Shown: in pieces, positions 1-6,520 of the stretch
Layout: the number at the start of each line of letters is the position of its first letter
Numbering within the stretch: the stretch's first letter is position 1
Assembly: GCA_964425485.1 (NCBI GenBank)
Contig: CAYRML010000028.1
Location: 1-17,872, forward strand
From: CAYRML01 sp964425485
GTDB taxonomy: Bacteria; Bacillota; Dehalobacteriia; UBA4068
DNA: 17,872 bases
Reading direction: 5' to 3'
Notes under the pieces: generated by a model
The model's input: only the letters and a program-made list of their open reading frames with translations
Databases searched by the model: none
Told to the model about the DNA's origin: nothing
Position numbers and translations under genes: made by a program

Positions 1-184
1 TATGATTGGCGCTTTAGCGGCACAAAAAATGCCGCTAGCTTTGGCGGCAGCTATGGCTGTTTGGATTCATGGCAAAGCCGGTGATTTGGCGGCGCAAAAG
101 AAAAATCAGTTATCTATCAGTGCGCTGGATATCATAGGCTCTATTGCTGATGCATATAATCAAATCCTCATAGGTAGGAGGTAA
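1..184 (+). CDS. nnrD: ADP-dependent NAD(P)H-hydrate dehydratase, C-terminal end (partial)
   Basis: This is the last ~60 residues of a gene that starts before the window; the frame is open at base 1 and stops with TAA at 182-184. The piece is Ala-rich and carries the features that end the YjeF C-terminal (carbohydrate-kinase-like) domain: a helix with IHGKAGDLAA, then SISALDIIGSI, matching the family's H-G-x-AGD and A-x-DI positions. In that family the enzyme dehydrates the S form of hydrated NAD(P)H using ADP, repairing damaged nicotinamide cofactors. The nucleotide-binding and catalytic parts lie outside the window, so the call rests on the C-terminal signature and on the common nnrD-alr gene order. 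The stop codon sits inside the ribosome-binding site of alr, which indicates co-transcription and probably translational coupling. Confidence 0.8.
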   Translation, partial: MIGALAAQKMPLALAAAMAVWIHGKAGDLAAQKKNQLSISALDIIGSIADAYNQILIGRR

Positions 185-189
185 AAACA

Positions 190-1329
190 GTGAATATTCG
201 TGATATTGCGGCTCCGGCTTGGGTGGAAGTGGATTTGGCCGCTATCGCCCACAATATCAGACAGATAAAAAACAAGGTAGGTCCAAAGGTTAAAGTTATG
301 GCTATTATAAAAGCCAATGCTTATGGCCATGGGGCGGAGGAAATTGCTCATACCATCCTGCGTAATGGTGCCGACAGATTGGCTGTTGCCAATTTATATG
401 AAGGGGTAGGACTGCGTATGGCCGGTATTGTGGCGCCGGTGATGACCATGGGCTATATTGTGCCGGAGGAAGTTGATACATCCATCAAATACAATATCAC
501 GCAGATGGTTTATACATATGATATGGCGCAGAATATCTCGCAAAAGGCCTCTGCTAAGGGTCAGATAGCCACAATTCACATCAAACTCGATAGCGGCATG
601 GGGCGCATCGGCTTTTTGCCTAATAATCAATCCTTGGCGGAAATAAAGAAGATATTCACTTTGCCCGGTCTATATATAGAAGGTTTGTGCAGCCATTTTT
701 CTACTGCCGATGAAAAAGACAAAACTTACTGCTATCAGCAAAAACAAATTTTTGATGATTTTATTGCCCGTATGGAAGCGGAGGGGCTATATTTCCCTAT
801 CAAGCATATGGCAAATAGTGCCGCCATCATCGATTTGCCGGATACATATTATGACATGGTGCGTGTCGGTATTGCTCTTTATGGGCATTACCCCTCCGCC
901 TGTGTGCGGCGGGACGAAGTCAAGCTGTTGCCGGCCACCAGTCTCAAATGCAATATAGCTATGGTCAAGGATGTGCCTGCCGGCTCTTATATCAGCTATG
1001 GCTGTAAATACTGCTGCCCAAGCGACAGAGTGGTAGCAACTTTGCCGATTGGTTATGCGGATGGGCTGGGCCGTATGCTTTCACCTGGCGGGGAGGTTCT
1101 GATCAAAGGTCAGAGAGTGCCCATGGTTGGTAATATTTGCATGGATTATACTATGGTTGACGTCACAGATATCGAGCGGCCGCAAATTGGCGAAGAAGCT
1201 GTTGTGATCGGCCGGCAAGGGCTGAACCGCATTACTTTAGAGGAAGTAGCTGCGCTTATGCATACAATCAACTATGAATTTGTTTGTCATCTTTCAGAGC
1301 GCTTGCCGCGCCGTTATCTGAGAGAATAA
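190..1329 (+). CDS. alr: Alanine racemase
   Basis: PLP-dependent enzyme that interconverts L- and D-alanine and so supplies D-Ala for peptidoglycan. The product is 379 residues, normal for the family. The PLP lysine is K41 in AIIKANAYGHGA; the second catalytic base, the tyrosine of the SYG motif, is Y270. Other family blocks are DSGMGRIGF, HMANSAA, VRVGIALYG, LPIGYADG and GNICMDYTMVD. The start is a GTG at 190, chosen because a strong AGGAGGT lies at 176-182, seven bases upstream, and the homology begins right away with WVEVDLAAIAHN. It follows nnrD with five untranslated bases between them. A GC-rich hairpin follows the stop, and the toxin-antitoxin pair beyond it has its own promoter. Confidence 0.96.
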   Translation: MNIRDIAAPAWVEVDLAAIAHNIRQIKNKVGPKVKVMAIIKANAYGHGAEEIAHTILRNGADRLAVANLYEGVGLRMAGIVAPVMTMGYIVPEEVDTSIKYNITQMVYTYDMAQNISQKASAKGQIATIHIKLDSGMGRIGFLPNNQSLAEIKKIFTLPGLYIEGLCSHFSTADEKDKTYCYQQKQIFDDFIARMEAEGLYFPIKHMANSAAIIDLPDTYYDMVRVGIALYGHYPSACVRRDEVKLLPATSLKCNIAMVKDVPAGSYISYGCKYCCPSDRVVATLPIGYADGLGRMLSPGGEVLIKGQRVPMVGNICMDYTMVDVTDIERPQIGEEAVVIGRQGLNRITLEEVAALMHTINYEFVCHLSERLPRRYLRE

Positions 1330-1335
1330 TTTAAA

Positions 1336-1355
1336 AAGAGGGGTATGCCCCTCTT
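1336..1355 (+). terminator. Hairpin after alr, possible weak terminator
   Basis: Perfect 8-bp stem AAGAGGGG / CCCCTCTT with a 4-base loop (TATG), six bases after the alr stop. No U-tract follows, so it is not a classical intrinsic terminator; it may protect the mRNA 3' end or slow polymerase. Confidence 0.4.
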
Positions 1356-1377
1356 GCCAATGGGTAAAAATTACCGC

Positions 1378-1406
1378 TTGCATAGTATGTAGTTTTGTTT
1401 TAAAAT
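1378..1406 (+). promoter_or_regulatory. Sigma-A-type promoter of the toxin-antitoxin pair
   Basis: TTGCAT at 1378-1383, a 17-base spacer and TAAAAT at 1401-1406. It lies between the alr hairpin and the antitoxin ribosome-binding site (AAGGAGG, 1446-1452), so the pair can be transcribed separately from alr. The same hexamers and spacing occur in front of the T-box leader at 8647-8675. Confidence 0.65.
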
Positions 1407-1461
1407 TGATATTGGTTAATTGATTATGGCAAAAAAGCAAGGGGTAAGGAGGTCTGGCTAT

Positions 1462-1614
1462 ATGAATAATCTGAACCAAGAGCAAATGGTGCGAGGATAT
1501 AAAGAAATGGCTGCCATCAATTTGGCTATAGCTAAGGACTTTGAGCCATTGGAAAATGATGCTGAAGAAAAAATTCTTGATAATTTTAAATTTTTTGCGC
1601 AAAAGGGGGAATAA
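1462..1614 (+). CDS. Short MazE/EndoAI-like antitoxin (toxin-binding tail only)
   Basis: Fifty residues, starting at ATG 1462 after AAGGAGG at 1446-1452; a TTG at 1420 is in frame but has no ribosome-binding site. The stretch QMVRGYKEMAAINLAIAK resembles the C-terminal part of Bacillus EndoAI (LMRRGYMEMAKINLNI, recalled from memory), which is the segment that wraps around and inhibits the MazF/EndoA toxin. The ~45-residue N-terminal ribbon-helix-helix of that family is absent: an in-frame stop lies at 1417-1419, and only ~130 bases separate this start from the alr stop. The product therefore looks like a neutralising peptide without the usual DNA-binding and dimerisation module. Its position directly before mazF supports the antitoxin role. 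Function is inferred from this similarity and context. Confidence 0.75.
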   Translation: MNNLNQEQMVRGYKEMAAINLAIAKDFEPLENDAEEKILDNFKFFAQKGE

Positions 1615-1629
1615 ACCCCCTTTTTTTTT
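1601..1629 (+). terminator. Intrinsic terminator between antitoxin and toxin
   Basis: AAAAGGGGG (1601-1609), a 6-base loop and CCCCCTTTT (1616-1624), with nine T in a row at 1621-1629. The antitoxin stop codon TAA (1612-1614) lies inside the loop. By sequence it is a textbook terminator, yet it sits within the operon, so it should lower toxin mRNA relative to antitoxin mRNA. A ribosome finishing the antitoxin could also cover and disrupt it. Confidence 0.8.
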
Positions 1630-1671
1630 GGGCATAATGAAGTTATAAACAACTTTTTTCGGAGTGATTAT

Positions 1672-2025
1672 ATGATCAAGAGAGGAGAGGTGTTTTTTGC
1701 CCAGCTTAATCCTGTACAAGGGTCGGAGCAGGGAGGTATGCGGCCGGTACTAATAGTGCAGAATGATATCGGCAATATGCACAGCCCGACAACAATCGTG
1801 CTGGCTATCACCTCCCAAATCGACAAGGCGCGTTTGCCGACCCATGTGGAACTGAGCCGGGAGGAAAGCGGCCTGCAAAGGAATTCCGTGGTGCTGGCGG
1901 AACAGATGCGCACCATAGATAAAAGCCGACTCAAGCAAAAAATCACCAGTTTATCGCCGGCATTAATGGATAAAGTCTCCCAAGCCATGATGATTAGTAT
2001 CAGCCTTAATACTTATGTAAGATAA
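1672..2025 (+). CDS. mazF: MazF/EndoA-type endoribonuclease toxin
   Basis: A 117-residue PemK/MazF-family toxin that cleaves single-stranded RNA at short specific sequences when freed from its antitoxin. It is close to Bacillus EndoA throughout: MIKRGEVFFAQLNPVQGSEQ, then GGMRPVLIVQNDIGN, LAITSQIDKARLPTHVE, SVVLAEQMRTIDK and a C-terminal MDKV-x-S/A-x2-M helix. The conserved catalytic pair is visible as R24 (after GG) and T47 (in AITSQ). The length is that of the complete family, so the toxin looks intact. The start at ATG 1672 follows a modest GGAGTG at 1661-1666, weaker than the antitoxin's site. It is preceded by the terminator-like hairpin and followed by its own terminator. Cleavage specificity cannot be read from the sequence. 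Confidence 0.94.
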   Translation: MIKRGEVFFAQLNPVQGSEQGGMRPVLIVQNDIGNMHSPTTIVLAITSQIDKARLPTHVELSREESGLQRNSVVLAEQMRTIDKSRLKQKITSLSPALMDKVSQAMMISISLNTYVR

Positions 2026-2026
2026 C

Positions 2027-2060
2027 AAAAAAGCTCTCGCCAAAATGGCGGGAGTTTTTT
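2027..2060 (+). terminator. Intrinsic terminator after mazF
   Basis: Stem CTCTCGCC (2034-2041) / GGCGGGAG (2047-2054) with one G-U pair, loop AAAAT, an A-run before it and six T at 2055-2060. It ends the toxin-antitoxin transcript. Confidence 0.85.
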
Positions 2061-2118
2061 GAGCTTAAGATTCTTTTTTACAGGGTCGGCACATAGATTT
2101 TTGCTTGGGGGTGTTTTT

Positions 2119-2817
2119 ATGAAACCATTGATCGGAATCACTTGTGCCGGCTATGCGGAAGAAAACGGCTTTTGGCTGCGCCGCACCTATATCGATAAAA
2201 TCAGCCAATATGGCGGATTGCCGCTCTTGCTGCCTCATTTATCCTGCTTGCGGGATATCAAGGAGCTGTGCGGCGGCTTGGACGGCTTACTTCTGAGCGG
2301 CGGCGGCGATATTGATCCCAGTTGGTGGCAGGCACCGACGACGGAATTATCCAGAAATATTGATCTCAAGCGGGATTTTTTCGAGCTGGAGCTGGCCAGA
2401 TATGCCTGGCAGATCAAGCTGCCGGTTTTTGGCATTTGCCGGGGCATTCAGATCATGAATGTAGCTTTGGGCGGCTCTTTATGCGAAGATTTGCCGCGTG
2501 GCTTATTTCTCAATCATGACCAAAGCCCGCCCTTTAACAAAACCAGCCATCCTGTGACGGTGATAGGACAATATCTTTTGCGTATTTTAGGGCAAAAGCA
2601 ATTTTGGGTAAACAGCTGTCATCATCAATGTTTGGACGATGTGGCGCCGCAGCTGATAGCGGCCGCGGTCTCCGACGATTGTCTGGTAGAAGCCGTTAAT
2701 CCGCGGGAGAGCGCGCAGTTTTTCTTGGGCTTGCAATGGCATCCGGAATGGCTATCTGATGAGGCAGCCGGAAACAGGCCTTTTGAGGCCTTTTTGGCCG
2801 CAGCTGCCCTCAGATAA
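2119..2817 (+). CDS. Gamma-glutamyl-gamma-aminobutyrate hydrolase family protein (peptidase C26)
   Basis: Class I glutamine-amidotransferase fold of 232 residues. The catalytic triad is visible: C107 in FGICRGIQIMNVALGG (the nucleophile elbow), and H208 and E210 in LQWHPEW. The block GLLLSGGGDIDPSWW is typical of the PuuD-like subgroup, which hydrolyses gamma-glutamyl amides such as gamma-glutamyl-GABA; the true substrate here is unknown. The start is ATG 2119, after GGGGGTG at 2106-2112, and the protein then begins KPLIGITC as usual for the family; upstream in-frame codons overlap the mazF terminator. It stands alone between a terminator and the next promoter, with no polyamine genes in view, so the pathway cannot be deduced. 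Confidence 0.9.
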   Translation: MKPLIGITCAGYAEENGFWLRRTYIDKISQYGGLPLLLPHLSCLRDIKELCGGLDGLLLSGGGDIDPSWWQAPTTELSRNIDLKRDFFELELARYAWQIKLPVFGICRGIQIMNVALGGSLCEDLPRGLFLNHDQSPPFNKTSHPVTVIGQYLLRILGQKQFWVNSCHHQCLDDVAPQLIAAAVSDDCLVEAVNPRESAQFFLGLQWHPEWLSDEAAGNRPFEAFLAAAALR

Positions 2818-2821
2818 TTAT

Positions 2822-2850
2822 TTGCTTTTATAAGGCGGAAAGTTTATAAT
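2822..2850 (+). promoter_or_regulatory. Promoter of the UDG-tsaE-tsaB-rimI-tsaD operon
   Basis: TTGCTT at 2822-2827, a 17-base spacer and a perfect TATAAT at 2845-2850, located 46 bases before the first start codon of the cluster and just after the C26 gene. Confidence 0.7.
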
Positions 2851-2895
2851 ATATTCACAAAACCGATGCTAATATTCAAGAAAGGGAGTATGGCA

Positions 2896-3502
2896 ATGTC
2901 TACTAAAGAACTGATTTTGCTGGAACAAAGCCTAAAGGATTGCCAACTCTGCCCTTTGGCTGCCACAAGACAGTATATGGTTTTTGGCAAAGGTAGTTTG
3001 CATGCAGATATCATGCTTATCGGAGAAGGCCCCGGCGCTGACGAAGATGCCCAAGGCCAACCCTTTGTGGGCAAGGCCGGCCAGCTTCTGGACNNNNNNN
3101 NNNGACAAGATATTAGAGGCGGCGGAATTGCCTCCTGATGATATTTATATCTGCAATGTTGTCAAATGCCGGCCGCCCGGTAACCGTTTGCCCCAGCCAC
3201 CGGAGGTGGAGGCTTGCAAGCCGTTTTTGCGTCAGCAGATCAAATTTATCGCACCCAAAATTATTGTTTGCTTGGGTGCCTTGGCCGCGCAAGTGTTGAT
3301 CAGTCCCGATGCCCGTATCACGAAAATCAGAGGCAATTGGATAGGGAAGGGACCTTTGATGATAATGCCCACATTCCATCCGGCCGCGCTTTTGCGTGAC
3401 GAAAGTAAAAAGAGGCCGGTTTGGCTGGATATGCAGGCAGTGCGTGATTATTATCGCCAAATTAAGGGTATTGCCAAGGAGGAAAGCTGGCCGCCGGCTT
3501 AA
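2896..3502 (+). CDS. Family 4 uracil-DNA glycosylase, interrupted by an assembly gap
   Basis: Removes uracil from DNA in base-excision repair. Hallmarks of the iron-sulfur family 4 enzymes are present: C16 and C19 (CQLC), the third and fourth ligand cysteines in VVKCRPPGNR and VEACKPF, motif 1 GEGPGADEDAQGQPFVGKAG and motif 2 MPTFHPAALLRD. The start is ATG 2896, seven bases after AAAGGGAG; an in-frame ATG at 2890 is too close to that site. Ten N (3094-3103) split the gene and shift the frame by one. The bases before the gap end in GAC and those after begin GAC; deleting the N run plus one GAC (13 bases) restores both the frame and the family consensus GQLLDKILEAAEL, giving ~197 residues. The gap is thus very likely an assembly artefact and the gene intact. 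It is first in the t6A operon. Confidence 0.9.
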
Positions 3503-3521
3503 ATAAAATTAAGGAGCGCAA

Positions 3522-3986
3522 ATGTTTCATTTTAGCAGTAAAAGCACACAAATAACCAAAGAGTTGGGCTATAAGATCGGCCAAGTTATTCCTGTCGGCA
3601 TGGTCTTAGCCTTGTCAGGCGATCTCGGCGCAGGCAAAACTACATTTGCTCAGGGTTTTGCTTTGGGGTTGGGCATCACGGAAGCCGTCTTAAGTCCCAC
3701 CTTTATTTTTTTTGAGCGCTATGAAGGGCGAGTGCCTTTTTATCATATAGATGCTTATCGTTTGGCCTCTGACGAAGGTTATGAAATCGGTCTGGAGGAA
3801 TGCTTTGGCCGTGACAGCGTGGCCTTGGTGGAATGGCCTGAAAATATCCGCTATTTGTTACCTGATGATTGCCTATGGCTGGAAATCAGCCGCGGCTATG
3901 ATGGGGAAAACGAGTGGCGAGATTTTAATTTTTTATTTACTAAGGGGCAATACCCCTGGTTGGAGGATGTCTTATGCTCATTTTGA
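3522..3986 (+). CDS. tsaE: tRNA t6A biosynthesis ATPase TsaE
   Basis: Small P-loop ATPase of 154 residues that works with TsaB and TsaD in making N6-threonylcarbamoyladenosine at position 37 of ANN-decoding tRNAs. Walker A is GDLGAGKTT at residues 33-41 (K39). Downstream family blocks are SPTFIFFERYEG, FYHIDAYRL and VEWPENI. The start at ATG 3522 follows AAGGAG (3511-3516). The last 13 bases overlap the start of tsaB, so the two are probably translationally coupled. Confidence 0.95.
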   Translation: MFHFSSKSTQITKELGYKIGQVIPVGMVLALSGDLGAGKTTFAQGFALGLGITEAVLSPTFIFFERYEGRVPFYHIDAYRLASDEGYEIGLEECFGRDSVALVEWPENIRYLLPDDCLWLEISRGYDGENEWRDFNFLFTKGQYPWLEDVLCSF

Positions 3987-4672
3987 CTATTGATACTTCC
4001 GGCAAAACAGTTTCCGCCGCTTTGATTGATGAAAAATGCATATTGGCGCGTATAGGCCTTGATTTGGGCAAAACTCATTCGCAAAAATTATTGCCGTTAG
4101 TGGATTCTTTGCTCAATTTGGCAGAGCGGTCTTTGTCGGATTTGAGCGCAGTAGCAGTGACCGTAGGGCCTGGCTCTTTTACGGGTTTGCGCATCGGTTT
4201 GGCTACAGTCAAAGCTTGGGCACAGGCCTTGTCTTTGCCTATTGTGGGTATAGGCACTTTGGAATCTGCTGCTAAGGCTGCTGTGGATGAGGGCTATGTT
4301 TGCCCGATCCTGGATGCTCGTAAAAACCAGGTCTATTGTGCCCTGTTCCAGGATGGTCGGCAATTATGGGAGCCGGATGCTTTGACTCCGCAGGAACTGG
4401 CGGAAAAATTATCACATCTAAATACCCCGATAATTTTTTGCGGTGATGCCGTTGGTGTCTATGATAAAGTATTTGCGGATATCCTCCAGGGAAATTTTCG
4501 GCTGGCAGCAGAAGACAAAAGATTTTTTTTGGCGGAAGGTGCGGCTCTTTTAGCTCGAGAACGTTATCTGCAAAACGATATTTTGACACCGGAAGAGATA
4601 GAGCCTTTTTATCTGCGCCGTTCGGAAGCAGAGGTGAAAAGAATGGCCGCCGAAGAGAAAGGACAAGCCTGA
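3974..4672 (+). CDS. tsaB: tRNA t6A biosynthesis protein TsaB
   Basis: Inactive ASKHA-fold paralogue of TsaD (232 residues) that forms the dimeric platform of the bacterial t6A synthase. It opens with ILTIDTSGKTVSAALID, then has the diagnostic VTVGPGSFTGLRIGLATVKA block near residues 62-81 and PILDARKNQVYCALF near 110-125. Unlike TsaD it shows no HxxxH metal site, as expected. The start ATG 3974 has GGAGG at 3962-3966 and lies inside the end of tsaE. Its TGA stop shares one base with the ATG of rimI. Confidence 0.95.
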   Translation: MLILTIDTSGKTVSAALIDEKCILARIGLDLGKTHSQKLLPLVDSLLNLAERSLSDLSAVAVTVGPGSFTGLRIGLATVKAWAQALSLPIVGIGTLESAAKAAVDEGYVCPILDARKNQVYCALFQDGRQLWEPDALTPQELAEKLSHLNTPIIFCGDAVGVYDKVFADILQGNFRLAAEDKRFFLAEGAALLARERYLQNDILTPEEIEPFYLRRSEAEVKRMAAEEKGQA

Positions 4673-5169
4673 TGAGTGAAAAAAAGTTACCGATCATCAA
4701 AATCGATGACAGCCTGAAAATAGAGCCGCTTTCGGCTGAATTTATTGAAGAAATCATAGAGATAGAAAATGATTCTTTTGGTACTCCTTGGTCCAAAAAC
4801 GATTATCTACGGGAATTGAATGAGAATATGCTGGGTTTTTATTTAGGTATAGTTTGGCAGGGCCGGCTTTTGGGTTATGGTGGCTATTGGCTGATCATGG
4901 ATGAGGCCCACATCAACAATATTGCAATCCACCGCTTGTTTAGAGGGCAGGGGTTGGGAGAACTTTTGATGCGAAACCTCATTCTTTCCGCCCATTCGCA
5001 AGGAGCGACAAAGATGACGTTGGAAGTGCGCGAAAGTAATGAAACTGCTCAAAATCTTTATCGCAAGCTCGGTTTTGAGCCGAGCGGTGTGCGCCCCGGT
5101 TATTATAGTGATAATAATGAAGGTGCTGTCATCATGTGGGTGCAATTAGTAAATGTTTTGAAGGGATAA
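4672..5169 (+). CDS. rimI: Ribosomal protein S18-alanine N-acetyltransferase-like GNAT protein
   Basis: GNAT-family acetyltransferase of 165 residues. The acetyl-CoA binding motif is at residues 91-96 (RGQGLG) after NNIAIHRLF; the C-terminal part has LEVRESNETAQNLYRKLGF and GVRPGYYSDNNEGAVIMW, typical of RimI, which acetylates the N-terminus of ribosomal protein S18 in E. coli. It carries a ~16-residue charged N-terminal extension before the GNAT fold begins. It sits between tsaB and tsaD, a common arrangement in Bacillota, and its start overlaps the tsaB stop (TGATG). Substrate in this organism is inferred from family and position only. Confidence 0.9.
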   Translation: MSEKKLPIIKIDDSLKIEPLSAEFIEEIIEIENDSFGTPWSKNDYLRELNENMLGFYLGIVWQGRLLGYGGYWLIMDEAHINNIAIHRLFRGQGLGELLMRNLILSAHSQGATKMTLEVRESNETAQNLYRKLGFEPSGVRPGYYSDNNEGAVIMWVQLVNVLKG

Positions 5170-5177
5170 GCTTATAG

Positions 5178-6206
5178 ATGAACAAGGAAATCAATATTTT
5201 GGCTATAGAAAGCAGCTGCGATGAGACGGCAGCTGCCGTCATAGCTGATGGCAGGCATATACGTTCTAATATCATATCATCGCAGATAGCAGTGCATCAG
5301 CCTTATGGAGGCGTGGTGCCGGAGATAGCTTCCCGCTGCCATTTGCAGGCCATAGTGCCCGTGGTGAAAGCGGCTATGAAGGAAGCAAAATTAGAGTTTA
5401 GCGATTTGGATGCCGTGGCGGTATCTTCCGGGCCAGGCTTGGTTGGTGCTCTTTTAGTAGGTGTATCATATGCCAAGGCTTTGGCTCAGGCCATTGTCAA
5501 ACCCCTTATATCGGTTAACCACTGGCAAGGGCATATTTCCGCTGTTTTTTTGGAGCATGATATCGAATATCCTTTTATAGCTTTGGTAGCATCAGGCAGT
5601 CACAGCGGTATCGTTGAGGCTCGTGGTGCCGGTATATATAGGTTGCTGGGTTCCAGCCGAGATGATGCGGCGGGAGAGGCTTTTGATAAAATCGCAAGAG
5701 CATTAGGGTTGGGTTATCCGGGTGGACCACAGATAGAAAAAGCCGCCCTCAATGGAGACAAGGATTATTGCCAATTTCCGCGTGCCTATCTGGAAAAGGA
5801 TAGCTATGATTTCAGCTTCAGCGGACTCAAATCAGCGGTTTTGAATTATCTTAACCAAAGGGCGATGAAGGGTGATCCAGTCCAGCCGCCAGAAGTGCCA
5901 CATCTGGCGGCGGCAGCCCAGGAGGCCATAACCTCTGTGCTGGCGGAAAAAACCTTATTGGCAGCTACTGAATTGCGCTATAAGCGCATAGTTTTAGCCG
6001 GCGGGGTGGCGGCTAATAAAAGATTGCGGCAATTGTTTGAGCAAATAAAGACAAAGGACATAGAGCTTTTTTATCCTTCCACACTTTATTGTACTGATAA
6101 TGCGGCAATGATCGGTGTGGCCGCTTATGATAAATATCTGGCTTCTGATTTTGCTTCTGTGGATCTCAATGCTGATCCAAGACAAAATATATATGCAAAA
6201 AGCTGA
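5178..6206 (+). CDS. tsaD: tRNA N6-adenosine threonylcarbamoyltransferase TsaD
   Basis: Catalytic subunit of t6A synthase, transferring the threonylcarbamoyl group from threonylcarbamoyl-AMP to A37 of tRNA. At 342 residues it is full length. The metal-binding histidines are H115 and H119 in NHWQGH. Other signatures are AIESSCDETAAAV at the N-terminus, PEIASRCHL, SSGPGLVGALLVG, EAFDKIARALGLGYPGGP, DFSFSGLKSAV, LAGGVAANKRLR and CTDNAAMIG. The start ATG 5178 lies eight bases after the rimI stop. It is the last gene of the cluster; no clear intrinsic terminator follows it. The TsaC-type enzyme that makes the intermediate is not in the window. Confidence 0.97.
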   Translation: MNKEINILAIESSCDETAAAVIADGRHIRSNIISSQIAVHQPYGGVVPEIASRCHLQAIVPVVKAAMKEAKLEFSDLDAVAVSSGPGLVGALLVGVSYAKALAQAIVKPLISVNHWQGHISAVFLEHDIEYPFIALVASGSHSGIVEARGAGIYRLLGSSRDDAAGEAFDKIARALGLGYPGGPQIEKAALNGDKDYCQFPRAYLEKDSYDFSFSGLKSAVLNYLNQRAMKGDPVQPPEVPHLAAAAQEAITSVLAEKTLLAATELRYKRIVLAGGVAANKRLRQLFEQIKTKDIELFYPSTLYCTDNAAMIGVAAYDKYLASDFASVDLNADPRQNIYAKS

Positions 6207-6520
6207 AAAACTATTGATTTTGTGGATTTTGTTCTTTTCTTTTAAAGCCACTTGTGGATAAAATAGCAGATATGGAGTATAAGAAGGTTTAAACATGTTT
6301 ATAAATTTGTGATTTTTTGTTTCATTTTATGACACAGCGATATCATATAGGCCATATTTGAAGACCATAATATTGTCGACATGGCTCGAAATATGCAAAA
6401 AATTGTATTGTATATACTTTAGGATTTGAAGGAAATTTCCCGGTAAGATAGAAAATATATAATTGGTAAAATTTACCAATTATCATGCTTTGCACTTTTT
6501 GTAGGGGGTGAGACTTCATA
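6207..6520. other. AT-rich intergenic region before the histidine kinase
   Basis: 314 bases without a credible gene. It holds an exact DnaA-box sequence on the minus strand (TGTGGATAA at 6253-6261) with a 7/9 match 32 bases upstream (6221-6229), several AT-rich runs, a perfect TATAAT at 6458-6463 and a long palindrome at 6459-6483. No tsaD terminator or RNA gene was recognised. Confidence 0.6.
6458..6483 (+). promoter_or_regulatory. Probable operator: perfect palindrome over a -10 box
   Basis: Twelve-base arms ATAATTGGTAAA (6459-6470) and TTTACCAATTAT (6472-6483) around a single central A. A perfect TATAAT (6458-6463) overlaps the left arm, while no good -35 hexamer is found 16-18 bases upstream. 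A site like this suits a dimeric repressor, or an activator-dependent promoter, for the kinase starting at 6521. The regulator is unknown. Confidence 0.55.

Noticed and set aside
1420..1461. TTG start extending the antitoxin by 14 residues
   Set aside because: No ribosome-binding site at proper distance; the added residues would translate the AAGGAGG of the ATG at 1462 and still provide no DNA-binding domain.
1294..1719. 141-codon minus-strand frame over the toxin-antitoxin region
   Set aside because: It crosses a terminator hairpin and two real genes and has no convincing start or protein pattern.
2984..3502. Separate gene in the second half of the UDG locus
   Set aside because: Its N-terminal ~36 residues are out-of-frame UDG sequence before the N gap; the frame change comes from the ten N rather than a second gene.
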